NCBI GenBank assembly: GCA_026936325.1
Contig: JAPTHN010000003.1
Coordinates: forward strand, 60,415,192-60,479,191
Direction: 5' to 3'
Source of the DNA: Platynereis dumerilii
Taxonomy: Eukaryota; Annelida; Polychaeta; Phyllodocida; Nereididae
Length of the DNA stretch: 64,000 bases
In this document: positions 24,354 through 35,900 of the stretch, one piece after another
Numbering within the stretch: position 1 is the first letter of the stretch
Layout of the letters: every line of letters begins with the position of its first letter
Translations under genes and position numbers: made by a program
Notes under the pieces: generated by a model
The model's input: the letters and a program-made list of their open reading frames with translations, nothing else
What the model was told of the DNA's origin: nothing
The model's database searches: none

Positions 24354-26512
24354 CAGTGGCGTAGCCAGGATTTTTTCCAGGGGGGGCAAACTACCAAGAC
24401 ATTTCCCCAAATAGTAATCGACACCAACTTCAAGCTTTGCGCGTGTCGCGCATTGTATCAAATGTTAAAAAATTCTTTCAGAACCTCATAACTGTAGTTG
24501 TCCCTAAATTATTAATAATAACTTAGTGATATGTCTGAATAATATTATGAAAATGTCTGGATAATATCGTGAAAATGCTAACAAGTTGGGAAATGTTTAA
24601 AAGAGCTCAAGAAAATACTTTCTTGGTTTGCAATTCAGAGAAATTTGTGGAAGATACAACTGAAAAAAATTAAGCATTTCTTCGCAAAAATAGGAAAAGT
24701 TTGGATCTAAAATCCAGGGGTATAAATGTCGAAAGGATATCGTGAAATGTCTGAAACAAGAAGCAGAGGAAGTGAATGAGTTCTCTTTCTGGTAATTCAG
24801 TAAAGATTTGAGGAAGATTAAACAGTGACAAGAAATATCAAGAATTTCTTTTCTTTCAAAATTAGGAAAAGGCAGGACCATAAATCTGAGGGGGAAGAAG
24901 TCAGAATAACCGATGTTGTAGAAGTATATGCATTCTGTTGAGATATACATGGTAAATGAAAGCTCTTGAGAATTTTTCCTTCAGTTTATAGAAATATCAC
25001 AACAAAAATTATGGAGAAAATTTCGTTTTTGTTGAGGTTTTAGAGAAACTTTGGGGAATTTAAATAACAGTTTGTTTTTTTTAATTGGTAAATTTAGGGA
25101 TATATGTAGCAAATTTGCGAAAAGTCAAATCAGAAAATTGGAAATCTTGCACATTTGGTTCGATACATATTTTGATAAAAATGTTTGCAAATACCTCAGG
25201 CCTAGTGCAATTTTCCTTTGATCACAATAACCGTCCTATATGCGTTGGTAACATTCTAAAGAAATTGTAGAATTTTTTTGCAGATACATATCAATCTTGG
25301 CCAGAAAGATGGGGAAAATACGAAGAAAAAAAATGGGGAAATAGTAAAGAACAAGAATCCGAGGATTCAAACCCCGGGTTCTGTTGGGAATTAGCAATTA
25401 AGCATAAGATCCATGGATACAAGATCAAAGTAGCACTGAACTGCGTATAGTGCAATCAGCTTTGACACCTGTCAGATTGACTTCAAGTGCTCTTTCTCAA
25501 TGCAATTTGGCAAACTGAGGGTGAAGAAAGGCTTCAGAACTTGCAGAATTGCAATTAGCATTGTTAGACTGCTTCTGAGAATAGATGCACTGCAAAAAGC
25601 AACTGCCAAATGCATTATTGGCCTTCCTTGAAACGCATGGATGATCGTCGTGTGGACGATGTTATAATGCAAGGTCAGCTTGAAAACAGCCCCTCAAGAC
25701 TCAAATGATCTATGACACCAACAAACTATTTAAAAAAAAAAAAAAAAAATTAAAAAAAAAACTTTTATAATAAAAAAAAAAAATCACATCAAACTTCCAC
25801 AACGCATTTTAGTTCAGCTCTGTATGAACACAAAATGGCCCAGTTGACCACATCCACACCTGTGTTAAGGCTGGGAAAACTTTTTTCCAAAAATCTCTCA
25901 GACTGGTTTTTCAGATAAAATTACCCTGGGGGAACCCAGGGTAAAAATTGGGAAATCTGATAAAACTCTTCGTAAAAATCCCCTTTTCTTTCAATTTCTT
26001 TTTATTAATTAAAAAAAAAATTTTTATAATAAAAAAAAAAAATCACATCAAACTTCCACAACGCATTTTAGTTCAGCTCTGTATGAACACAAAATGGCCC
26101 AGTTGACCACATCCACACCTGTGTTAAGGCTGGGAAAACTTTTTTCCAAAAATCTCTCAGACTGGTTTTTCAGATAAAATTACCCTGGGGGAACCCAGGG
26201 TAAAAATTGGGAAATCTGATAAAACTCTTCGTAAAAATCCCCTTTTCTTTCAATTTCTTTTTATTAATTAGGCTAGTTCCCCATTATTTTTTGCCATTTC
26301 CCTCAATTCTCGTCATTTCCCCATTTTGCTTAACATTTTCCCAAATTTGCTTATCATTTCCCCATTTTGCTTTTTCATTTCCCACTTTCTTACTATTTCC
26401 CATTTTTCTTCCTATTTTTGGAAAAAATATCAGCAAAAATTTCCCCAAAATCTTTTCAGGGGGGGGGGGCACCTTGCCCCCCCATGCCCCCCCCTTGCGG
26501 TCTACGCCACTG
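24354..26512. mobile_element. hAT-like non-autonomous element with G-run subterminal ends
   Basis: Inverted ends CAGTGGCGTAG(C/A)C start at 24354 and end at 26512. G-runs (ggggggg) lie inside each end. Runs of 'tttccccattttgc' follow near the right end. Flanks do not show an obvious 8-bp duplication. The interior has no intact coding frame and contains the tandem duplication at 25750-26267. Confidence 0.7.
25750..26267 (+). repeat. 259-bp near-identical tandem duplication
   Basis: Units 25750-26008 and 26009-26267 differ by a single visible base in the A/T-rich start (acttttat versus atttttat). The high identity implies a recent event or an assembly artefact. Confidence 0.92.
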
Positions 26513-27510
26513 TATGTTCAAGCCAATCAAGGCCTTGCCATGAATTGTCAGCTATGTAAATGCATGCTTGAACTAATGTAGCTAACAAAATCAAGATTTC
26601 CCAATACCAACCTTTTTCTGAGAGTTAATTCCTCATGCCAAGATCCAGAACAGCACTGCCAGCTCCAACAAAATCGATAATTTATTGTGTTGAAATAAAA
26701 TCTCACAAGAGGGAGCTGACATCAATTTTCGGGATTTCTCCGCAAGGTGCCACTCCCGAAAATTTTGCAGAGGAAGTTGTAGACCCCAAAGAAGACATTT
26801 TGGATGGTGGAAGAATTTCCTGGATTTCTGAATAATTTTCAAGGCCTTTCAGCTTCATATAACGATTTAATTTACCTATAATTAATTGGTTAGTATCTGC
26901 TAACTATACATCATGTTCTTGTGGCTTCTATTGATGTGTTGTGGCGTTCATTTGTGTGTAAACTGGAAGTAAATAATGACCCTTGTGAGCCAAATTTCAT
27001 GTCCCAGAAAAAAGGTTGTTGATTCGCTTTAGTGACGTTAGAAAAACGCTGATATATTACAATGCAGGCCTGACATGACTCATTCTAGTACACCAATACG
27101 TAGGATGGCTTGGCTGGTACGTATTGTTAGTAAATTGAAGCCTACTGTGCCTGGCACTGAAGTAAAAGCTCCAGAGAAATGGAATTTCTCAATTCTTCAA
27201 ATATCTTGGAACCAAGACCTTGGTGACACCTCATGCCATGCCCCAGTATGTGGATTGACTAGATTCTCTCTGTGTATTGGGGTGAATCAGAAGTGTTTCC
27301 CCAAATAATTTCTCAAGTTCCCTTTAATTCACCATGTTCACTTGAACTTCCTACGTGGCTTAAGGTCACCAAGTGGTACAACTTTAATTTCTAAACAAAC
27401 TGAGGCCAGTGATGGGAGGATTGGGGTGGAGATAATGACATGTCTGAACTTGCATGATTTGGCTTGAACAAAACTACAAAGTTTCTTAATGATAAGTAGA
27501 TTCACAAACA
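26513..27510. other. Intergenic, no gene supported
   Basis: A 66-codon frame at 26635-26835 has no recognisable feature. No repeat boundary seen. Confidence 0.4.
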
Positions 27511-27713
27511 CCTATCCCAAAACGGAGAAATTCTCCAAATTAGGAGAGTTCTCCCAGTCAGGGAAAAAATTCTCCTAATTGGGAGAAATTATGAGAAACA
27601 TGCAAAGGGAAGAGCGCGTTAACTGGTGCAAATTTTTGACACCAGGGGGCAATTCCTTGCAAAATTTTAGCCCTAGTTTACCGTATTTGCACGAAAAATC
27701 ACCGTATATTATA

Positions 27714-27870
27714 ATAAAACCCCATGACAGTGTAGTTCACAGCTATGAACATCATGAGTGTCAGGTCTGCTCTGAATTAACACGAGTCCGAAGGACGAGT
27801 GTTATTCAGAAGGCAGACCTGACACGAATGATGTTCATAGCTGTGAACTACACTGTTATGGGGTTTTATT
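27714..27870. repeat. Long hairpin (about 70-bp arms)
   Basis: The left arm begins aataaaacccc, runs through gtgtagttcacagctatgaa and ends near the centre. The right arm is its near-perfect complement ending ggggttttatt. The centre (cacgagtccgaaggacgagtg) is itself partly palindromic. Confidence 0.9.
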
Positions 27871-28171
27871 TATATCCCGCAATGATTTTATAAGCGATTT
27901 TTATTAAATTTTAGTCTGATAACTTCAAATTCTCCTAAGTTGGGAGCAGCAGTTTGTTGTGACGTCACCAGCTGCTCATTGTGACGTCATGACATAAACA
28001 ATCGCTGCCCATTGTTTGCATAACAACGTCAGATGATTTATTTCATTGAGTTCACTAGGATGAACTCAATGGTGTGAACTCAATGGTTTTTTCGTGGTGT
28101 TCACTCGCAATTGCGGGATATTTATGCAAGATCCTGGGGCAAAACAAAACAAAAAATACCGTGCAAGCACG

Positions 28172-29385
28172 TAAACCCCGCTGGCTCTATGTAAAGCCAT
28201 TGAAACCATTCGGATCCATGTGTCCGTCCGTGTGTCCGTCCGTCCGTCCGTGTGTCCGTCTGTCCCTGTGTCCGTCCGTGTGTCCGTACGTGTGTCCGTA
28301 CGTGTGTCCGTACGTGTGTCCATGTGTCCGTCCGTGTGTCTGTGCGTCCGTGTGTCCGTCCGTCCGTGTGTCCGTCCCCCCGTCCGTGTGTCCATCTGTG
28401 TGTCCGTCCGTTCATGCGTCCGTCCGTGTGTCTGTGTGTCCATGTGTCCGTCCGTGTGTCCGTGCGTACGTCCGGCCGTCAGTGCGTCCGTCCGTCCGTC
28501 CGTTCGTCCGTGCGTCCATCCTTCTGTCCGTATGTCCTTACGTCCCTCCGTCTGTCCGTCTGTGTGTCCGTACGTCCGTCCGTGCGTCCATCCTTCTGTC
28601 CATCCTTCTGTCCATGTGTCCGTGTGTCCGTCCGTACGCCCGTGTGTCCGTACGTCCGCGTGTCCGTCCGGACGCACGGACTTGACATTCCCATCTGCAT
28701 GACAAAATAAGATAACAGGCAAAATTTGAAGGAAATATGAGCAACACAACGTCCGTGCGTGCGTCCGTGCGTGCGTCCGTGCGTACGTCCGTGCGTGCGT
28801 CCGTGCGTGCGTCCGTCCGTGCGTCCGTCCGTGCGTCCGTCCGTGCGTCCCTCCTTCTGTCCGTTCGTCCGTGTGTCCGTACGTCCGTGTGTCCGTACGT
28901 CCGTCCGTCCGTGCGTCCGTGCGTCCGTGTGTCCGTCCGTGCGTCCGTACGCCCGTGTGTCCGTACGTCCGCGCGTCCGTACGGACGCACGGACTTGTCA
29001 TTCCCATCTGCATGACAAAATAAGATAACAGGCAAAATTTGAATGAAATATGAGCAACACAACGTCCGTGTGTCCGTACGTCCGTGCGTCCGTCCGTGCG
29101 TCCGTCTGTGCGTCCGTCCGTGCGTCCATCCTTCTGTCCGTGTGTCCGTGTGTCCGTCCGTCCGTCCGTGTGTCCGTACATCCGTACGTCCGTGTGTCCG
29201 TACGTCCGTGTGTCCGTACGGATGCACGGACTTGTCATTCCCATCTGCATGACAAAATAAGATAACAGGCAAAATTTGAATGAAATATGAGCAACACAAA
29301 GTGAGTTATGCTTGACGAAATCCCCAGCACATTGAGGCATAGAGGACTGCAGTACCCCGTAGGCTATTACATAGCCAGCGGGGTA
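28172..29385. mobile_element. Nested element with (GTCCGT/GTGC)n minisatellite
   Basis: Inverted ends are taaaccccgctggctctatg (28172) and the complement ending ccagcggggta (29385). The interior alternates GTCCGT-type hexamer arrays with three copies of a ~77-bp spacer (acggacttg...atgagcaacaca) at about 28676, 28989 and 29226. Long open frames here (Thr/Asp/Gly/Arg or Val/Cys/Pro/Ser repeats) are by-products of the repeat. Confidence 0.8.
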
Positions 29386-29926
29386 AAAAGTTGATTAATT
29401 GACTGAAAACACTAAAACGTTAATCTATGAAGCATTTTAGTCAGCTATGAAATATTCCAGCACTGATGGTCAAGCTCAATTGCCTGTATCCTGGCCTATA
29501 AGACCTCATATTTTGTTGTTGTTCGCTGTCCCGAGTGTGAGTATCTCCAGATTGTGAGAAATTCTCCTTTCAGGGAGATCTGCATTTTTCAGAATTCTCC
29601 CGATTTGGAGAATTTCCCCCGATTTGGAGAACTTCTCTGTTTTGGGACAGGTTCCCCTACTGACAAAACTTGACTGCTTCTATTATGATCAAGGGCCCAG
29701 ATTACGAGTTGTCAAGGCATTTGAGATGCCCAGAATTTAAGGGCTAATCTCGGACAGTTGAGTCTTTAGTTCTGTGGGAAGTCAATTCCAAAAATAAACC
29801 CTCCTGAACTTGTGGTGTATTTCAATGTATAAAAAAGGGAAGCAAAAAAATGATTTGGCCGTGTTGCTTTGACCTATTACTAAGTATTAGTATTCTATAA
29901 TTTACCCGTTATGTTTCAGATCCACA

Positions 29927-32900
29927 ATGGCTGAAGATTTTGATATAGAGGCGTTGCTGGAGGCCCCTTACAGAAAGGAGGTAGGTTCTGCGGGTGGTTT
30001 GTTAACTTAAAAGTAGATTAATAAATGATTAGTTAATAATTTTCATAGTTGACACATTGACCCTGCTAGTCTGTTGATGATAATTGTTCAATTTTCACTT
30101 GACTCTCGGCTTGTGCAGTAACTTACACAAATTTTGCTGGTTTTCTATCATAGATTCCCATGTTACAAACAGCTTGCCTAGAACAAAACCCCAATCAGCA
30201 ACTGTTTCCAGACAAAGGTAGTATAAAGCACAAGTGTATTTTAAATAATATTGCTTTTAACTTAGTTTTATTCATTGCCTACTAATGGTTGACCAAATGA
30301 TCTTGCTCTTTAAGTTAAATTAAATTGGTCTTGTCGTTATTAAAGTAGAGATATCTTAATTAAAGTAGGACTATTGTAAGGACAGTTACATACAAAGTAT
30401 TCTGCTTCATCATTTGTAATGTAAAGTACTCAGATGATATCACATATATTTACATAATCTTTAACGAAATTAGTACGAGCTTAGTTTATAAATCGATATA
30501 ATTAGAGTAAGTATCTGTGTTGTTGTGTCACATCGGAGATGCATACTGAACTGTGGCAATCTCCCCATAGGGTCTGGCCATGTGGAGAAGGCTTGTTACA
30601 TTCGAGGGAGCCACTGTCATCAAGAACGCTGCAGGATCTACTTCGCTACCTTGGCGTCATTGTCTGGGCTGTCTTGAAATGTACATCTGCTCATTTCACC
30701 ATTTCATCATTATGTTGTTAGCTTAGTCTATATGGGAGGGTTACGTTATATATGTGTTGGTCTCGCAGTTCATAATTTTAATGCTACATGCAGCTATAGT
30801 GGTATACTACGGGAAGCTTCTACATTTTAATATGATTTGGACTTCATCTTAAACATTTGAGAAAGAGAGGTCCTGTTGTTCAGAAGAAAAACTATTGGGC
30901 AACTTGTTTCACATTGACCCAGAATATCTTAGGGACTGGAGGAAATCTTGTATGTTAAAATTAGTACAACATTTTTCGCATAAGTGTAAAAAAGTCCCAA
31001 TTTGTAAAGGGGGTGACACTCATAGGTTGAAAGACGTGCACATGAAGAAGTGGGGTTAAAAAGAGTTTTGCCCATCTCTAATTGATTGGTAATACTATAT
31101 GACTAAGTATTGTAGCATTCTCACCCTCAGAAATAACCTTGAAATGTGGAAGCTTCGTGTAGAGATATCTGCACTCAATTGATGAAACGAACCACACATT
31201 AGCTAGCATCATACCATCGCATCATTGGGGCTTTATTTCCTCGGCCTTATTCCTGCATTCCTCATGTTCTTGTTGCAGATTTTCCCGAGAAATTATCGAA
31301 GCTCCGGACCGTTGTATCATATCTTTGTTTGCACTTGGTCTGCAGGAATAAGCGCCTGCTGCATTTTGTGTTTTTGTTCAATCTATTCTCGTAGGTCGTT
31401 CTTTCAAACATTCGTGGGTGGTTTTTGGGTTAAATGAAGTAAAGAAATCAGCTCATTTGAATATGCAGTAAAGCTATGAAAAGATAGAATCGAAATAGTA
31501 ATGCATGGCTTACTCAGTGTCAGTGGATATATAATATGAAAGAATTGAAGACTATTTATAATTATTAGTAATCAGTGTTAATGATTTACTTATGTAAAGT
31601 CAAAATCTTAAACTTGATCCATTAAAGAGAATGCGTTACTTCTCATTATTTTCAAAGTTTTGCATACATATTTTTGTGTTCTGATGCTTCAGAAAACAAA
31701 ACCCCCCTTCGATTTCGAAATTTCATCCTGCCAAAATTTTGAGAATTTTAACTAATTTTAGTAATTTACTCCCTTTTAAACTATGATAGCATTGATGAAC
31801 ATTTTGAACGTTTTATGAACTTTGAATAACTTAGCGGCAATACACATTGATATTCATTGATATACACTGACACTGAGTATGAAGTCTGTTCAGCTTTTAA
31901 CCATTGCTCAGGTGAACATGTGGAAAGACGTGACGTGTGCCCTTTCTTTGTTACAGATTGAGAAATGTGACAATCAGGTTGGATGAGAACTATTTTACAG
32001 GCAATATTGTGTATGGGTTAAACCTTTACTTCCCGGATTATATCTCTTGGTTTATTTGTACAATGTCTCTTATCGGAAGGTTTGCTTTTCCTCAACAACA
32101 AACAAACAAAAAATGTGACAAAATATGCCGTTCCGACGCATATATTATCATGTTATGTATACTTATATGTCTTATAGCTTCTTTATCTTTAGAGATAGAG
32201 CTCTTGTTCTAACAGAAAATACTTTTAACGACAAGTAGCATGATTTTAGAGAACTCTTTAGACTCCCCGATCAATCAGTTGATGATCATGTGCTGTCCCT
32301 GTGAATCGCATATCTATTTATATATATCTACGAAATGTGAACACGAAATGTGAATCCATTATGTGAAACGATTGTAATGTCTTACGCCTTAAGGACGGCC
32401 TGCCTACTGAGCGTTGTGCTGCATAGCAAGGAGGCCTGAGTCTAATTAAAGTGCAAAAACATAAGCTGAATATTAATGGTATCTTTTGGTGTTCTCTTTT
32501 TCCTCCCCGTGTGTGCGGTCTCCACGATGCTCCTGCTTATTTTGCAATTGTGTTTGACATCAACAGGAAGAGGGAAGCAGCCGCAACAGCCACCATGATT
32601 CCCACCGAGACAGGGACCGGGATCGCAGGTATGTACCTCAATTAAATTATAACAAGTTTTTTTGATGCAGTGGTCCTGTAGTAACTGCAACAGTGATTAG
32701 ATGGCTTGAAGTTTTATGGAGTTTGTGCCATTGAAAGCATATAAATATGATTAGTATAAATTTGAATACCAGAAAGATATTATGGCTATCGTGCTTTACA
32801 TTTACAGAAGACTAGATCCTAAGTACCATGTACTCTTATCATACTCTCTTTTATTTTACCAATAGAAATATTGTTAACTTTGCAGTCCTTCTAACTCCCA

Positions 32901-35900
32901 GAGAAAGCCCAAAATTGATTAATAGTGAAAACTATTTTGGTAGTGCCGTAAAAGACAATGTAATGAATTTATTTGAGAAAAGATATGATGGGGTGGACCG
33001 TAGAGTTCTATTGAGTAAATTAAAACTTGATTAAATTTTCATTTACTGTTCCGTTTCAGGAAGCGCAGCAAGAGCAGGGACCGGGATAGGGAGAAGAAGA
33101 GGTGTGTCTTTTACTATATGCTCGTGATAATTATCACTATATTGTCAAGGCATTTCAAAATTTCTTCATTCTTTATAGATTCTATTATTTATTGAGCTCT
33201 CTGTTTGCTTTTAACTACAAACTCACAATCTGCTTGTTGGTTTTCAGCTCGAAGAAGGACAAGTACAGCGACCGGGAGAAGGAGAAGAGGAGAGACAAAG
33301 ACCGCGACAGGGACAGGGAAAGGGACCGCAGGGATAGAGACACGGACCGCCGAGACAGGGACGTAGACCGGGGGGACAGACGGAGAAGCAGAGATAGAGA
33401 AAGGAGCAGAAGAAGTAGAAGTAAAGAAAGAGAGAGGAGCAGAAGCAGAGAAAGAGACAGTTTCAAAAGAAGCAGGCATAGAGACGGCGGTGGTGGAGGC
33501 GGTTACAAGAAACGCAGCTATTCTAAGAGTCCACCTCCCAGGTAAAACAATTTCTAGCCTTCTAGACTGTCCTCATTACCCACCAAGTGCATAGATTCAG
33601 AACGTAAAGCCCCAATCATTTATCAATCCTTGTCTTATTGAGGTCTTGAGGTTTGGTCTCCTGCCTTGTTTAAAATTTTGCCGGTCTGGCCACGGTGACC
33701 AAACATCTAGAAAAACTTGGAAAAGTGAAATACCCAATTAATTTTGTCCATCATTCTTAGTCAATTTCTTGTTATGAAAAATTTTCAGTTAAAGCGCACT
33801 TTGAATACAGCCCCCCCCCCCCTTAAATAGAAGCCCAGCTGGAAACTCTTCCAAAAATTGTATTCTCAAATAAATATGGTATCCTAATCGAAGAAATGTG
33901 GCATTCATTAACCTATGAATTTCCCGGTCGTGAAGTTCGTTTGTAACATCTCCACATTGTCAATCCAGAATTTGTGTTTCGTTAAAAAGTTTGAATGTTA
34001 AGAATAGCTGATTACAATGTCTTACAAATTTTCCTTTTTGCAGAGAGAGGGAGCCACCAGAAGTTCTTACCCCCGAGGAGCGAGATGCCAGGACTGTGTT
34101 CTGCATGCAGTTATCAGCCAGAATTAAACCTAGGGACCTCGAGGAATTCTTCTCATCTGTTGGCAAGGTATGTTCTGTAATAATATTTAATTGCTACGTT
34201 AATCCTTATAGGAAGTAAATGTGGTAGGCCTAGATATTCCTTCAGAAGTGTAACTTACTTAGCTCCCAGGGGGGTTGTGGTTGACTGGTTAACTGGAAAA
34301 CTGGATCATCTGATCCATTTCCTGATGAATTTTCTTTTGCTGAGGACAACTGTTGCAAAAGCACATCCAGTTGAGCAGTTTCTACACTGTCCAAGTCCTG
34401 ATTTATATCAGATTCTCATGTAAAATTATATGTCATGGACAACAGCTGCTGTTTTCTTCAAGCAGCTACTTGAAACTTCTGATGGATGGATTCCTTAATG
34501 TTACCGTGCTTGCTGCTAAGCTTGCATGACCCAACATGTATTCAATATCGAAATCACTCGGAATGTTATATATTAATGTTGATTTTGACTGCTGTCGACA
34601 ACTATGAAAAGATATTCTATGTGTTCCTTGTTTAGTAGCCTTCATCATCGTCTGATTTCCTTAATTCCTTTTCAGGTAAAAGATGTCCGAATTATCACAG
34701 ACAACAAGACTCGTCGGTCGAAAGGAATCTCTTACGTTGAATTCTCTTCACCGGACGCTGTGCCCCTTGCTATCGGTTTAACCAATCAGAGACTTCTGGG
34801 TGTCCCAATCATAGTGCAGCCCTCTCAGGCTGAGAAAAACCGGTTAGGCAATGCCATGGAGACGGCCGCCAAGGGTTTGAGTGGACCTATGCGACTTTAC
34901 GTTGGCTCCTTACACTTCAACATCACGGAGGACATGTTACGAGGGATTTTTGAACCGTTTGGAAAGGTGTGTTGACGTTGCAATTTTAGTATAAATCAAT
35001 TTCTGTGATGATTTGTTATTATTGTACATTCTGTGTATATCTATGCTGTATTTTCTCAGCTGCTACTCGTCTCCAGATTCATCAAGTTTTGATATTTATG
35101 CAGGGTGTCCCATAATTTACAGAATTTTTTTTCCTGGAATGAGAAATGATTGTATCAAAATTTTGTGAAATTTTAAAATTTTACGTTTGTTGATATTGAA
35201 TTATTTTGGAATTTTTTGAAGGTTTGGTGTTTCTTGAATATTTCTGGTTTGGGTGTGACAGAATTTTGAAATTTAAAACTAATTTAGATTTTGTGATTTG
35301 ATCGACTTTCGGATCTTATTTTTGCCATTTCAGCTACTTTTTCAAAATTTTCTCCCCAACGGAAACAAATCGAACTGTCTCTATAGGACACCACTTAGTT
35401 CCTGCTCCTTCACCATCAACATTGAGACCTCCGTTTCCGTGAAATCACACTGCCCGGCCCATTTTTCAAGGTCCCCATAATCCTATTAACTTCTAAAAAC
35501 CCTCTACTAACACCAGCCGTCCTAAACCTGTTCCCTCAAATCTGGGCTCTACACCGGAACAAAATTTATCAAGTGATACCACACATTAATTTGCCACATG
35601 CAGCTTCTTGAAGCTATAGCATCTCATCCCTAAATCTGTGACATTAAACTTTGCTGCTTTTAGTTTGCTACACCCAGTTGAAATAGTTGAAGGCCCAATG
35701 CAGAGCTTCATTAAATAATCACAATGACTTTGCCTTTTATAGTATTTTTCTCTTGGAATAAACCAGAGCCCTGCATTATTTCGCAATGTTTATTTATCGG
35801 TTGGCCTTTAAATAAAAGTACGATCGATGACCAACTTGTCAGACCAGCAATCGAAATTGTCCATGATATTTTGGGATTCTGCCAGTAATAATTCTGCTCT

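Larger units (their letters stand above)
27511..29651. mobile_element. Inverted-repeat element with nested repeats
   Basis: Ends are cctatcccaaaacggagaa (27511) and the complement of cctgtcccaaaacagagaa (ending 29651). 'aattctccaaat' blocks lie inside both ends. It encloses the hairpin at 27714-27870 and the GTCCGT element at 28172-29385. Confidence 0.7.

Noticed and set aside
24354-26512. Intact hAT transposase gene between the CAGTGGCGTAG ends
   Set aside because: The interior has no frame longer than about 125 codons and no hAT domain residues could be seen; treated as non-autonomous.
28066-29340. 424-residue minus-strand frame (RTDGRTHG repeats) and plus-strand VCPSVRPS frames
   Set aside because: They are translations of GTCCGT hexamer arrays; many overlapping frames are open together and there is no non-repeat domain.
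33189-33479. Antisense Ser/Leu-rich frames over the RBM39 RS region
   Set aside because: They are shadows of the purine-rich AGG/GAC/AGA codons of the RS domain, which is the conserved coding strand.
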